DNA from: Halobacillus alkaliphilus | GTDB lineage: Bacteria > Bacillota > Bacilli > Bacillales > Halobacillaceae | NCBI RefSeq assembly: GCF_900113125.1 | Contig: NZ_FOOG01000003.1 | Coordinates: forward strand, 1-64,000 | DNA: 64,000 bases | Reading direction: 5' to 3' | Notes under the pieces: model-generated | Told to the model about the DNA's origin: nothing | What the model saw: the letters and a program-made list of their open reading frames with translations, nothing else | Databases searched by the model: none | In this document: positions 1-10,874 of the stretch, one piece after another | Layout: every line of letters starts with the position of its first letter | How positions within the stretch are numbered: the stretch's first letter is position 1 | Program-made: the position numbers and the translations under genes

Positions 1-225
1 GAATGGCTGAGGAGAAGGCTCCGGATGATTCGATGGAAAGAATGGAAATTGCCTAAGACAAAAGTGAATAATTTAATAGCATTGGGAGTGACAAAGGCGA
101 AAGCCTTCGAATGGGGAAATACAAGAAAAGGCTACTGGCGTATAGCCAGTAGCCCAATTCTCCATCGCACACTCAATGACCACTATTGGCAACGTATGGG
201 TTTGAAATCATTGAATGCACGTTGA
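1..225 (+). CDS. ltrA: Group II intron reverse transcriptase/maturase, C-terminal fragment
   Basis: The frame is open from base 1 and ends at 225, giving about 74 residues. It contains the hallmark end of group II intron-encoded proteins: EWLRRRLR, then WKEWK, GVTKAKAFEWGNTRKGYWR and SPILHRTL. This is the thumb/maturase (domain X) end, which binds the intron RNA for splicing and retrohoming. The first ATG at position 25 is internal. The fragment is cut by the window edge, not by a mutation. No HNH endonuclease domain follows before the intron's 3' end. Confidence 0.88.
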   Translation, partial: EWLRRRLRMIRWKEWKLPKTKVNNLIALGVTKAKAFEWGNTRKGYWRIASSPILHRTLNDHYWQRMGLKSLNAR

Positions 226-305
226 ATTTTATGAAACCGCCGTATACGGAACCGTACGTACGGTGGTGTGAGAGGACGGAGGTTAGTCACCTCCTCCTAC
301 TCGAT
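1..305 (+). mobile_element. Group II intron, 3' end (partial)
   Basis: The left edge cuts into a group II intron. The C-terminus of its reverse transcriptase/maturase is followed by the catalytic RNA end. A domain V-like hairpin lies at about 233-270, where accgccgta pairs with tacggtggt. A domain VI-like hairpin follows at about 276-297, pairing ggaggt with acctcc. The intron probably ends near 305 at the sequence ctcgat, but the exact junction was not proved. The 5' half and the left exon are outside the window, so class and target gene cannot be given. Confidence 0.85.
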
Positions 306-334
306 TTAAAGAGACGTAAGCATGTCTCAATGAA

Positions 335-380
335 TTAAAAAACCAGAAACTCAGCTATTAAATAAGAGGAGTTTCTGGTT
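335..380 (-). terminator. Terminator of yneR
   Basis: A perfect 12-bp inverted repeat (341-352 with 369-380, aaccagaaactc) is followed on the minus strand by a run of T. It lies 11 bases past the yneR stop codon. Confidence 0.85.
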
Positions 381-390
381 CGTTTGAATG

Positions 391-678
391 CTATTGATAT
401 TGAAAATCTGGTTCTTCCCATTTAGAGCTGAACTCTACCTGGAGAGAATGACCTCCGAAGTACCATTCATCATCTTCTTCTATAAAATAAGTGATCTTTC
501 CAACTTTTGTTTCCGCAACAGGTTCAGAGGGCTCTTCTATGCGAATCGCTAGAGAAAATCCTGGCTGAAGACCACCTGTTCCGCCATAACGGACATAAAA
601 TCGAAGGTTGGTATTGTCATCTACATCTAATTCTTCTTCATACCATTTGGCTGCTTCTTCTGTGACGGTAAGATCCAT
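391..678 (-). CDS. yneR: HesB-like (YneR family) protein
   Basis: This 95-residue acidic protein resembles Bacillus subtilis YneR, a member of the HesB/IscA-like fold family. It has no cysteine at all, so it lacks the three Cys ligands of true A-type iron-sulfur carriers and is unlikely to bind a cluster. The start has a good ribosome site (AGAAGGAG). Its own terminator follows. In B. subtilis yneR lies beside plsY (yneS), yneT and parEC; here yidD and folE2 separate it from plsY. The biochemical function is unknown. Confidence 0.8.
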   Translation of the reverse strand: MDLTVTEEAAKWYEEELDVDDNTNLRFYVRYGGTGGLQPGFSLAIRIEEPSEPVAETKVGKITYFIEEDDEWYFGGHSLQVEFSSKWEEPDFQYQ

Positions 679-751
679 AATTTATTCAACTCCTTCTATT
701 CTATGGTCATCTCCTATGTTGTATCCGTAAATGCGTAGGGATAAACCTAAT

Positions 752-795
752 AAAATAGAAAGACAACCCCAATGAAATTAGCGGTGGTTGTCTTT
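752..795 (-). terminator. Terminator overlapping the end of yidD
   Basis: The 10-bp arms aaagacaacc (759-768) and ggttgtcttt (786-795) form a hairpin whose upstream arm lies inside the last codons of yidD. The minus strand continues into CTATTTT. Stop codon and terminator are therefore merged. Confidence 0.75.
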
Positions 796-1014
796 CTTGT
801 TTTTATCAGGAACCGGATCAAAGCCACCTCTATGAAAAGGATGACATTTTAAGATCCGTTTAATGGTCAAATAAGACCCTTTTAAAAAACCAAACCGTTT
901 AAAAGCTTCTAATCCATACTCCGAACAAGTAGGCTGAAATCGGCAGCTGGGAGGGAAGAAAGGACTGATTCCTTTACGGTAAAATTGTATAAGGCCTATC
1001 ATGACATGCTTCAT
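778..1014 (-). CDS. yidD: Membrane protein insertion efficiency factor YidD
   Basis: This 78-residue protein carries the YidD signature: an amphipathic N-terminus ([19 protein letters not shown]), then [10 protein letters not shown] and a C-terminal [12 protein letters not shown]. The three conserved cysteines are present. The family sits at the inner face of the membrane and helps YidC/Sec insert proteins. It starts 11 bases after the folE2 stop, so the two genes are probably co-transcribed. YidD is usually near yidC or rpmH in other bacteria; here it follows folE2. Confidence 0.93.
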   Translation of the reverse strand: MKHVMIGLIQFYRKGISPFFPPSCRFQPTCSEYGLEAFKRFGFLKGSYLTIKRILKCHPFHRGGFDPVPDKNKKDNHR

Positions 1015-1025
1015 AGGATAAATCC

Positions 1026-1958
1026 TTATTCTGCTTCTTGTTTTTTATCATAGCTAAGAGTGGCCACCGCATCGTGCAGATGAATGGATTCTTCGTTTCG
1101 GCAAGTAACGGTAAAAGCTTCTACAAATTCATATTCGTATAAGTCGGCTGCAACCAGGCGTACGATATCTTCTACAAAGCGTGGGTTTTCATAAGCCTGC
1201 TCTGTTACCATTTTTTCATCCGGTCTTTTCAAAACTGGGTGAATGCGGGCACTCGCATTGCTTTCGGCCGCCTCAAGTAAAGCTGCTTTCCAGTCAATTT
1301 CCTGCTCGTCGAAATCATCCGTTAAGGTAACAGTCATAGACACGTTCCCTCGCTGATTATGGGCGCTGTATTCACTGATTTCTTTTGAACAAGGACAAAG
1401 GGTAGTAATTTTACCAGTTAACGTAACCGTAACATCATGCCCGGTTTCTTCCTTATATTCATCACGAATCGTAGCATCTGCGTAGTTCATACCAGCAAGA
1501 TCTGAGTATGGCCCTTTTCTTTCAAAGAACCAGGGGAAATGTACTTCCACTTCAGCATCTTTTTGTTTTAAACGACCGGCCAGTTCCTCGGTAAAACCTT
1601 TTAAAGTTGCAATATCTATGGCAAATCCTTCATTGTGATATTTATCCAATTGTTCTGTAAAGCGGCTCATATTCGTACCTTTGCTTCCTTTCCTAATGGA
1701 GGAACCAAAGGAGAACGTGCCAATTGTTGTCTGAATTTCCGGCGTCAGTTTGCTCGGAATGCGAATAGGGTGCTTCACATTTGAAATTCCCACCATATCA
1801 ATATCAAAAAGGAAATCTTTTTTTGAATTTTGTAAATCAGCCATTTTATCTTTATCCACCGGTTTTGTACGTGGACCTGGTTTCACAGATCCAAATAATT
1901 GGTGGCGTTCTTCTTTGGAAGGTAATTGCTTATTATGATTTAGTTCAGTTTTGTTCAT
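1026..1958 (-). CDS. folE2: GTP cyclohydrolase FolE2 (type IB)
   Basis: This 310-residue protein belongs to the COG1469 family. FolE2 converts GTP to 7,8-dihydroneopterin triphosphate, the first step of folate synthesis, and uses metals other than zinc. Visible family features are [24 protein letters not shown], and the conserved cysteine in [21 protein letters not shown]. In B. subtilis folE2 is induced under zinc starvation by Zur. I did not recognise a Zur box upstream here, so that control is uncertain. A sigma-A promoter is proposed at 1996-2025. yidD follows in the same transcript. Confidence 0.95.
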   Translation of the reverse strand: MNKTELNHNKQLPSKEERHQLFGSVKPGPRTKPVDKDKMADLQNSKKDFLFDIDMVGISNVKHPIRIPSKLTPEIQTTIGTFSFGSSIRKGSKGTNMSRFTEQLDKYHNEGFAIDIATLKGFTEELAGRLKQKDAEVEVHFPWFFERKGPYSDLAGMNYADATIRDEYKEETGHDVTVTLTGKITTLCPCSKEISEYSAHNQRGNVSMTVTLTDDFDEQEIDWKAALLEAAESNASARIHPVLKRPDEKMVTEQAYENPRFVEDIVRLVAADLYEYEFVEAFTVTCRNEESIHLHDAVATLSYDKKQEAE

Positions 1959-1995
1959 AGTAAAAGACTCCTTTCAGGCCTTCATTTCTAGTCAA

Positions 1996-2025
1996 AGTAT
2001 ACAATATGTAAATCTATTTATACAA
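1996..2025 (-). promoter_or_regulatory. Putative sigma-A promoter of folE2-yidD
   Basis: On the minus strand TTGTAT (2020-2025) is followed after 18 bases by TATACT (1996-2001), about 40 bases upstream of the folE2 start. Confidence 0.5.
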
Positions 2026-2100
2026 TTTAATGCTTTTACTAATGTGTTGGTAAAAACAGGATAAAACCTCTCCCTATGGTTGTCTTACTATCGTTTCCAC

Positions 2101-2135
2101 AAAAAAGGAGGTCTATGCTTTTTTGCACAGACCTC
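2101..2135 (-). terminator. Terminator of plsY
   Basis: The arms gaggtct (2108-2114) and agacctc (2129-2135), extended by tgc/gca pairing, form a hairpin followed on the minus strand by CTTTTTT. Confidence 0.85.
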
Positions 2136-2147
2136 GTGAAAAGCAGG

Positions 2148-2729
2148 TTACATCCAAGTGATTTTTGGTTCAGTTTTGTTCATAATCCTTTTAATATTCG
2201 ACCGATGACGGTAGATCACGAATAGCGTGAAAAGAGTAATTACAATGGTCAACCCAAAGTCCCGGGCAATAAGAGTAGCAATAATCCCAATGACACCACT
2301 GATCATAGAAGATAGAGATACATATTTACTAATGTATAAAGCCAGGAAGAAAGTGGCTAGTAGTAAAAAGAAAATGATAGGATTCACTCCCAATATAACG
2401 CCTCCGGAAGTCGCCACCGCTTTCCCGCCTTTAAACCCTGCAAAGATTGGATACATATGACCGATTACAGCGAAGATTCCAATGACGAGAGTGATGACGT
2501 CAGCTCCAAATAATAAAGGAAGAGCTGTGGCTAGAGTTCCCTTAAGGATATCCGCTGAAGTTACAATTAATCCTGCTTTAATACCTAATACACGAAAGGT
2601 ATTGGTTCCGCCCAGATTACCACTCCCGTGCTCTCTGATATCAGTATCGTAGCCATATTTCCCTATTATCAGACCTGATGGAATGGACCCAAGCAAGTAC
2701 GCGATAATAGCAAATAAAGCGTATTCCAT
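2148..2729 (-). CDS. plsY: Acyl-phosphate glycerol-3-phosphate acyltransferase PlsY
   Basis: This integral membrane enzyme transfers an acyl group from acyl-phosphate to glycerol-3-phosphate, the first step of phospholipid synthesis. The protein has five or so membrane segments and the three PlsY loop motifs: GSIPSG near residue 14, [10 protein letters not shown] near 34, and [13 protein letters not shown] near 99. The longer frame begins at 2738, directly abutting AAGGAG. The ATG at 2729 has the proper 9-base spacing and gives 193 residues, the usual size, so it is chosen. In B. subtilis plsY (yneS) also neighbours yneT and parEC. Confidence 0.95.
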   Translation of the reverse strand: MEYALFAIIAYLLGSIPSGLIIGKYGYDTDIREHGSGNLGGTNTFRVLGIKAGLIVTSADILKGTLATALPLLFGADVITLVIGIFAVIGHMYPIFAGFKGGKAVATSGGVILGVNPIIFFLLLATFFLALYISKYVSLSSMISGVIGIIATLIARDFGLTIVITLFTLFVIYRHRSNIKRIMNKTEPKITWM

Positions 2730-2738
2730 GCCGCTCAT

Positions 2739-3031
2739 CTCCTTCGTTGCTTTATTCTATTTTACCATGAGAGGTTTGAGGAAAGAACCCGGCCGCTTCA
2801 TTGTAAAGGTTAAACTTATTGATTTGAGGGATAAACGGATTCAGAGTGCCTTTTTAATTTACTATCAATAGATTTAAACTTATGTACTAAATTTCAAAGC
2901 TGTAACAACTTCCTATTATACCAATTCAGCACCGTGTGACAAGAAATTTCTCGCAAAGTTTTAGTATGAAGAAGATATAAATAAGTGGTTCCTCGATGTG
3001 TTCTAAATGATTTCGAATCTTTGCAAAATGT
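2739..3031. other. Intergenic region plsY/opuFA
   Basis: This is a stretch between divergent genes with no convincing coding frame or structured RNA. It must hold the plsY promoter on the minus strand and sequences upstream of the opuF promoter. Confidence 0.5.
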
Positions 3032-3060
3032 TTGAAATTGTGGAATTGTGGAAATATAGT
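3032..3060 (+). promoter_or_regulatory. Sigma-A promoter of the opuF operon
   Basis: TTGAAA (3032-3037), a 17-base spacer, then TATAGT (3055-3060). The spacer contains a direct repeat of attgtggaa. The element lies 36 bases before the chosen opuFA start. Confidence 0.7.
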
Positions 3061-3095
3061 ATTCATATTTTATTAGGATGAAGAGAGGGAAAACC

Positions 3096-4160
3096 ATGAT
3101 TACATTTAAAGACGTAACGAAGACGTATCCTGATGGGACCACGGCTCTTAAAGACATCGCCTTACATGTGAAGGACGGAGAGCTTTTAACTCTAATTGGT
3201 CCTAGTGGCTGCGGTAAGACGACAATGATGAAGATGATTAACCGATTGATCCATCCTACAGAAGGGTCAATAACTATACATAATAAAGATATTCGAGAAT
3301 ATAACATTCACGAGCTCCGCTGGAATATTGGTTATGTATTACAGGAAATTGCTTTGTTTCCTCATATGACAATAGAAGAAAACATATCTATTGTTCCTGA
3401 AATGAAGAAGTGGAAAAAGAAAGACCTTTCTAACCGTATTGATGAACTAATGCGTATGGTGGGGTTAGATGCTGAAAAGCACCGGAAGCGGAAACCAAGC
3501 GAATTATCGGGTGGTCAACAGCAGAGGGTAGGAGTTATAAGGGCTCTAGCCGCAGACCCGGATATTATACTAATGGATGAACCGTTTAGTGCCCTCGATC
3601 CCATCAGTCGTGAGCAGCTGCAGAAAGATATTAGACAGCTGCAACAGGAAATACAGAAAACCATTGTGTTTGTGACTCACGATATGGATGAAGCCATGGC
3701 TCTAGGGGACAGAGTTTGTGTCATGCAAGCTGGTGAAATCGTACAGCTCGACACTCCGCAGAACTTAATACTAAATCCAGCTAACGATTTTGTGAAAGAC
3801 TTTATAGGAAGCCGAAAAACTCCATGGGAAACAGCGGTGGACGTCATTATGGACCGGACAAAAAATCAAATGTATCCGTTTGAAGAACTAGAGAAAGGAA
3901 CGATCCCGATCAAAGGAACATTTGCGTTAAAAAATCCCGATGGAACGTATGCCACAGCCGTTCATGATGGGAAGCCTATGGATCTCCCGGCACTGGAAAA
4001 TGGAATGACTTTAAAAGAAGCGACGGCAGTTTTTGAAAAAACAGATTATCCCATGCTGCCGGTAGTTAAACAGGAGCAGCTTCTTGGTACTCTCTCTTAT
4101 AAAGACATCGTCTTTTACTTGAAAGAAAACCACCATGAAAAAGGGGTGGGGCAATTATGA
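3096..4160 (+). CDS. opuFA: Compatible-solute ABC importer, ATP-binding subunit (OpuF type)
   Basis: This 354-residue protein is an OpuCA/OpuFA-type ATPase of quaternary amine uptake systems. Walker A GPSGCGKT lies at residues 35-42, the signature LSGGQ at 137-141, and Walker B IILMDE at 157-162. A CBS-like regulatory region occupies the C-terminal 100 residues (GTLSYKDIV near the end). It should drive glycine betaine-type osmolyte import. ATG 3096 is preferred over the upstream 3078 because of the gagagg site. The stop overlaps the next start by four bases, which implies tight co-translation. Confidence 0.9.
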   Translation: MITFKDVTKTYPDGTTALKDIALHVKDGELLTLIGPSGCGKTTMMKMINRLIHPTEGSITIHNKDIREYNIHELRWNIGYVLQEIALFPHMTIEENISIVPEMKKWKKKDLSNRIDELMRMVGLDAEKHRKRKPSELSGGQQQRVGVIRALAADPDIILMDEPFSALDPISREQLQKDIRQLQQEIQKTIVFVTHDMDEAMALGDRVCVMQAGEIVQLDTPQNLILNPANDFVKDFIGSRKTPWETAVDVIMDRTKNQMYPFEELEKGTIPIKGTFALKNPDGTYATAVHDGKPMDLPALENGMTLKEATAVFEKTDYPMLPVVKQEQLLGTLSYKDIVFYLKENHHEKGVGQL

Positions 4161-5683
4161 ATCAATTTAAAGAAGTTTTTATTCAACGACAGGATGTCTT
4201 ACTCGAAAAGATTTGGGAACATTTACAAATTTCCATTATTGCTTTAGTCATTGCAACGCTCATTTCCGTACCTCTCGGGTTACTATTATCTCGAAAACAC
4301 AAGGTTGCTGAGCCGGTTATTGGTGTAACCGCAATTTTACAAACAATCCCGAGTCTTGCGGTCTTAGCGTTTTTAATTCCTTTATTCGGTATTGGACAGA
4401 CACCTGCTGTTATTGCTTTAACGGCTTATGGACTTCTGCCTATACTCAGAAACACATACACAGGAATTAAAGAAGTAGATCCTGCTCTAAAGGAAGCGGC
4501 TACGGGGATGGGAATGAATTCATTTCGCCGCTTATCCCGGGTAGAGTTACCGCTGGCCATGCCGGTCATCATGGCGGGAATTCGTACATCCATGGTCTTA
4601 ATTGTAGGAACAACTACCATCGCTGCTTTAATTGGCGCTGGAGGGTTAGGTGATTTAATTCTTCTTGGACTTGACCGCGGGGGTGAGGTGAACCTAATCC
4701 TTCTTGGAGCTATTCCAGCCGCTCTATTAGCTATTATATTAGATGTGATCCTCCGACTGTTTGAGCGAACATCCGCTAAATCCGGATTCCGTTCTCTTGT
4801 AAGTCTTTTAGTTATTGCCGCATTAATTGCTGTGGGTCCATTAGCGTTTGGCGGCAAAGCAAAAAATGATCTCGTTCTTGGAGCAAAATTGGGCTCAGAA
4901 CCTGCTATTTTGATCAATATGTATAAAATGCTTATTGAGGAAGAAACGGATCTTTCTGTAGGGTTGAAGCCAAACTTAGGGAAAACGGATCTTGTATTCA
5001 GTGCCTTGCAGGAGGGCAGTATAGACATATATCCTGAATTTACAGGGACGGCTATCGTATCCTTGCTTGATGAACAGGCGGATAGCAACGAGCCGCAGGA
5101 AGTTTATCAGCAGGCAAAAGAGGGCATGGCTGAAACGTATGATATGGCGTTCTTAGAGCCCATGAAATTTAATAATACGTATGCTGTGGCTACCACGCAA
5201 GAGCTTGCTGAAAGATACAACCTAGAAACCATTGGGGATTTAAATCAAGTAGAAGACCAATTCACCGCTGGTTTCACCCTTGAATTCAATGATCGTCAGG
5301 ATGGGTATCAGGGAATGAAAAAAGTGTACGACCTTGATTTTAACGAAGTAAAAACGATGGACCCTGGCCTGCGTCAGGATGCTATTAAGACTGGACAAGT
5401 GGATGTTATCGATGCTTACGCAACTTCTGGTTATATGGTTGATTTAAACTTAAAAGTACTTGAAGATCCTGAAAACCTATTTCCTCCTTACCAGGGCGCC
5501 CCCCTTATGAGGCAGGAAACTTTAGATAGATATCCTGAAGTAAAAGATGCTCTTAATCAATTAGGAGGAAAAATAACCGGGGATAAAATGCGGCAAATGA
5601 ACTATCAAGTGGATTATGAAGATCGCAGCCCTGAAGAAGTCGCACGTGAGTATTTAGTGAGCGAAGGCTTAATTGAAGAATAG
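4157..5683 (+). CDS. opuFB: Compatible-solute ABC importer, fused permease and substrate-binding protein
   Basis: This is one polypeptide of 508 residues. Residues about 15-235 are an OpuCB-like permease, with several membrane segments and the EAA-type loop KEAATGMGMNSFRRLSRVELPLA. From about 237 it is an OpuAC-type extracellular binding domain (LGSEPAILINMY, YPEFTGTA, DVIDAYATSG). Fusion of the binding domain to the transmembrane subunit is the defining feature of OpuF described for Bacillus infantis. The binding domain has no tryptophan, so tyrosines would have to form the aromatic cage. The substrate is inferred, probably glycine betaine or related osmolytes. Confidence 0.9.
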   Translation: MNQFKEVFIQRQDVLLEKIWEHLQISIIALVIATLISVPLGLLLSRKHKVAEPVIGVTAILQTIPSLAVLAFLIPLFGIGQTPAVIALTAYGLLPILRNTYTGIKEVDPALKEAATGMGMNSFRRLSRVELPLAMPVIMAGIRTSMVLIVGTTTIAALIGAGGLGDLILLGLDRGGEVNLILLGAIPAALLAIILDVILRLFERTSAKSGFRSLVSLLVIAALIAVGPLAFGGKAKNDLVLGAKLGSEPAILINMYKMLIEEETDLSVGLKPNLGKTDLVFSALQEGSIDIYPEFTGTAIVSLLDEQADSNEPQEVYQQAKEGMAETYDMAFLEPMKFNNTYAVATTQELAERYNLETIGDLNQVEDQFTAGFTLEFNDRQDGYQGMKKVYDLDFNEVKTMDPGLRQDAIKTGQVDVIDAYATSGYMVDLNLKVLEDPENLFPPYQGAPLMRQETLDRYPEVKDALNQLGGKITGDKMRQMNYQVDYEDRSPEEVAREYLVSEGLIEE

Positions 5684-5693
5684 GAGGTATAAT

Positions 5694-6107
5694 ATGACAT
5701 TTAAAAATCCTTCACGCGAAAAAATTGCGGAAGTTTTAAAAAAATCAAAAACGATTGCGGTTGTCGGTTTATCAGACAAACCACACCGCACTTCTTACCA
5801 GATTAGTAAAGCTATGCAGGAAGCGGGCTACCGCATTATTCCGGTTAATCCGACCATCAATGAGGCATTAGGTAAAAAGGCTGTTGCTCGGTTAAGTGAT
5901 ATTACCGAACCTATTGATATTATAAACGTATTCAGGAGATCGGAATTTCTTCCTGACGTTGCGAAAGAGGCTTCTGCTATTCCTGCTCAAGCTTTTTGGG
6001 GTCAGCAGGGGGTTATTCACGAAGAAGCCTACGAAGAGTTAAAAGATAAAGATATGGCCGTGATCATGGACGTATGTATAAAAGTTGCCCACGCTGTTTA
6101 TTTGTAA
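5694..6107 (+). CDS. yneT: CoA-binding protein YneT
   Basis: This 137-residue Rossmann-fold protein belongs to the CoA_binding_2 family (VVGLSDKPHRTSYQISKAM near the start, PVNP, FWGQQG, VMDVCIKVAH). Such proteins bind CoA, but the cellular role is not established. ATG 5694 follows an AGGAGG that overlaps the opuFB stop, so it is probably translated from the opuF transcript. An upstream ATG at 5673 lies inside opuFB and has no ribosome site. As in B. subtilis, it directly precedes parE. Confidence 0.88.
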   Translation: MTFKNPSREKIAEVLKKSKTIAVVGLSDKPHRTSYQISKAMQEAGYRIIPVNPTINEALGKKAVARLSDITEPIDIINVFRRSEFLPDVAKEASAIPAQAFWGQQGVIHEEAYEELKDKDMAVIMDVCIKVAHAVYL

Positions 6108-6125
6108 AAATAATATACTTTTTTT

Positions 6126-6157
6126 AAAAAAATCCCTGTTTGCACAGGGGTTTTTTC
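6126..6157 (+). terminator. Terminator of the opuF-yneT operon
   Basis: The stem ccctgt/acaggg with loop ttgc, extended by A/T runs on both sides, is followed by six T. Confidence 0.85.
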
Positions 6158-6230
6158 TTGTTGATATTAGAATAATGTTTGCGAAACCTTATAAAATCGC
6201 TACAATATAACAAGCAGCATTTTTTATTGA

Positions 6231-8258
<2,028 letters not shown>

Positions 8259-8273
8259 AAGGGGGATATTCTG

Positions 8274-10733
8274 TTGGCAGAGGCAGAGAAGTATTTAGAT
8301 TTACCATTGGAAGAAGTTCTTGGAGATCGTTTTGGACGGTACAGTAAATATATTATTCAAGAACGTGCTCTTCCCGATGCGAGGGACGGTTTAAAACCCG
8401 TGCAGCGTCGTATCTTATATGCAATGCATCAGGAAAGAAATACACATGATAAGGCATACAGGAAGTCGGCTAAAACAGTCGGTACTGTAATTGGTAATTA
8501 TCATCCACACGGAGACTCTTCCGTATATGAAGCGATGGTACGTTTAAGCCAAACATGGAAATTACGGAAACCTCTCGTGGAAATGCACGGAAATAATGGA
8601 AGTGTGGACGGGGATCCGCCAGCCGCCATGCGTTACACCGAAGCGAGACTTTCCGCTATTTCATCAGAACTGCTGCGGGATATTGAAAAAGAAACGGTAG
8701 AATTTATCCCAAACTTTGATGATACGATAGAAGAACCAACCGTTCTTCCCGCTAAATTTCCTAATCTTCTTGTGAACGGTTCTACAGGTATTTCGGCTGG
8801 TTATGCCACCGAAATTCCACCCCACAACCTTGGCGAGGTTATAGATGCGGTTATTATGAAGATTGATAAACCGAGTGCAGGGGTACCCGAACTAATGACC
8901 AAGATGAAAGGTCCCGATTTTCCAACTGGCGGTACGATTCAGGGTGTGGAAGGCATTCAGAAAGCGTATGAGAACGGGAAAGGAAAAATCGTACTTAGAG
9001 GACGAGCAGAAATACAGGAAGTCCGCGGCGGACGAGAGCAGATTGTCATCGACGAAATTCCTTTTGAAGTTAATAAAGCTACTATGGTTAAGCGGATGGA
9101 TGAATTGCGAATTGATCGTAAGGTGGAAGGGATTTCTGAAGTACGTGACGAAACAGATCGTACAGGTCTCAGGGTCGTTATTGAGCTTAAAAAAGATGCC
9201 AATAGTGAAGGTGTGCTTAACTATCTTTATAAGCATACAGATCTTCAAATATCGTACAGTTTTAATATGGTAGCTATCCATGATCGGACCCCTACACTTC
9301 TTAGTCTGCCAACGATGCTGGATGCGTATATATCCCACCAGAAGGAAGTTGTCACTCGTCAATCCGTCTATGACCTGAACAAGGCTAAAAGACGAGCGCA
9401 CATTTTGGAGGGTCTGATTAAAGCCATTTCGATTCTAGATGAAGTTATAGCGACGATCCGTGGCTCTAAGGACAAGCAGGATGCCAAGCAGCAATTAATG
9501 AATCAGTATTCGTTTACAGAAGCTCAAGCAGAGGCCATCGTCACGCTTCAGCTTTATCGTTTAACGAATACGGATATTACGGCTCTTGAAGCGGAGGCGG
9601 ACGAGCTGCGCAAACGAATATCTTATTTAGAGCAACTACTTGCCAGTGAACATGAGCTAATGAAAGTTATCAAGTCCGACCTCAGGAGCATGAAAAAACA
9701 ATACAGCGAGGACCGGAGAACCAATATAGAAAATGAAGTGCAAGAGCTTAAAGTTGATCTTGAAGTAACGGTAGCCAGCGAAGACGTACTTGTTTCTGTT
9801 ACAAAAGACGGATATCTTAAGCGTACAAGCCTTCGGTCATACGCAGCCTCCAACGGAGCAGATTTCGCTTTAAAAGATGGCGACCATCTCTTAAGGCTAC
9901 TTGAAATTAATACAACGGATACTATTTTGTTGTTTACGAATCTCGGTAAATACCTGTTCCTGCCTGTTCATAAACTTCCAGACATCAGGTGGAAGGATTT
10001 AGGGCAGTATATTTCGAATATTGTCCAGGTGGAGAAAGATGAGTATATCGTGGAAGCTATCCCGGTCCGCGAGTTCAAGGAAGACCAGTATTTACTTTTC
10101 TTCACTAAAAACGGGATGGTAAAGAAAAGTGAATTGAAGCTGTACCAGGCTCAGCGACATTCCAAGGCTCTCGTAGCTATTAATTTAAAAGATAATGATG
10201 AAGTTGTGGATGTCCACGTGACAGATGGTCATTCCGAAATCTTTATTGCTAGTAACAAGGCTTATGGTCTATGGTATTCCGAGGAGGAAGTTAATGCTGT
10301 GGGTCAGCGTGCTGCCGGGGTGAAAGCTATTCATTTAAAAGAAGAAGAAGAGGTCATTTCAGGGCAGATCTTCAGAAAAGATGAAGACCCTTCCGTATTT
10401 CTTTCTACACATCGTGCTGCAGTTAAACGTATGCGCTTGAAAGAATTTGAAAAAGCTTCTCGTGCTAAACGGGGGGTTATTATGCTCCGTGAATTAAAAA
10501 ACAATCCTCACCGCCTGATTGATGTTCATCTAGTCCATCGAGATGATCAGGTGATATTGAAAACGGAAAAAGAGAAATCGATTACGCTGAACGTAATGGA
10601 CTTCAAAGCTAATGACCGGTACAGTAACGGCTCTTACGTTATGGATACAGACCAGAATGGTAAAATATCCGAAGCGTGGGTTAAACCTGTTTATGAAAAT
10701 CCGTTTCAATCCGAGAACCCAGATAGTGATTAA
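8274..10733 (+). CDS. parC: DNA topoisomerase IV subunit A
   Basis: This 819-residue breakage-reunion subunit has its active-site tyrosine in MRYTEARLS (Y121). The quinolone-resistance region reads HPHGDSSVYEAMV, with Ser82 and Glu86 in the sensitive state. A coiled coil spans about 430-480, and the C-terminal beta-pinwheel from about 490 carries the repeats used for DNA wrapping. TTG start after AAAAGGGGG. It lies 15 bases after parE and is co-transcribed with it. Confidence 0.97.
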   Translation: MAEAEKYLDLPLEEVLGDRFGRYSKYIIQERALPDARDGLKPVQRRILYAMHQERNTHDKAYRKSAKTVGTVIGNYHPHGDSSVYEAMVRLSQTWKLRKPLVEMHGNNGSVDGDPPAAMRYTEARLSAISSELLRDIEKETVEFIPNFDDTIEEPTVLPAKFPNLLVNGSTGISAGYATEIPPHNLGEVIDAVIMKIDKPSAGVPELMTKMKGPDFPTGGTIQGVEGIQKAYENGKGKIVLRGRAEIQEVRGGREQIVIDEIPFEVNKATMVKRMDELRIDRKVEGISEVRDETDRTGLRVVIELKKDANSEGVLNYLYKHTDLQISYSFNMVAIHDRTPTLLSLPTMLDAYISHQKEVVTRQSVYDLNKAKRRAHILEGLIKAISILDEVIATIRGSKDKQDAKQQLMNQYSFTEAQAEAIVTLQLYRLTNTDITALEAEADELRKRISYLEQLLASEHELMKVIKSDLRSMKKQYSEDRRTNIENEVQELKVDLEVTVASEDVLVSVTKDGYLKRTSLRSYAASNGADFALKDGDHLLRLLEINTTDTILLFTNLGKYLFLPVHKLPDIRWKDLGQYISNIVQVEKDEYIVEAIPVREFKEDQYLLFFTKNGMVKKSELKLYQAQRHSKALVAINLKDNDEVVDVHVTDGHSEIFIASNKAYGLWYSEEEVNAVGQRAAGVKAIHLKEEEEVISGQIFRKDEDPSVFLSTHRAAVKRMRLKEFEKASRAKRGVIMLRELKNNPHRLIDVHLVHRDDQVILKTEKEKSITLNVMDFKANDRYSNGSYVMDTDQNGKISEAWVKPVYENPFQSENPDSD

Positions 10734-10741
10734 TTAATCAG

Positions 10742-10770
10742 AAGACAGTCTCTTTGGAGGCTGTCTTTTA
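10742..10770 (+). terminator. Terminator of parE-parC
   Basis: An 11-bp stem (10742-10752 with 10757-10767, aagacagtctc) including one G-T pair is followed by a short T run. Confidence 0.8.
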
Positions 10771-10815
10771 CTATATTTCAAAAGTTATTTACTTCCAATA
10801 TTTCCTTAGATTCGT

Positions 10816-10843
10816 TTGTATTTTCAAAAAGTTATGCTAAAAT
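10816..10843 (+). promoter_or_regulatory. Promoter of the TetR regulator gene
   Basis: TTGTAT (10816-10821), a 16-base spacer, then TAAAAT (10838-10843). The -10 box covers the ATG at 10842, so that codon cannot be the translation start. Confidence 0.6.
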
Positions 10844-10874
10844 GAATATAAGTTCAGCGGATTGGGGATGGTGT

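Noticed and set aside
1960-2100. Zur box upstream of folE2
   Set aside because: The expected dyad TCGTAAT-N-ATTACGA or a close variant was not found.
2894-3307. 137-codon minus-strand frame across the opuF promoter
   Set aside because: It overlaps the strong promoter and the start of opuFA, has no ribosome site and no recognisable family; it is a shadow frame.
4426-5088. 220-codon minus-strand frame inside opuFB
   Set aside because: It is antisense to a well-supported gene with serine- and arginine-rich shadow composition.
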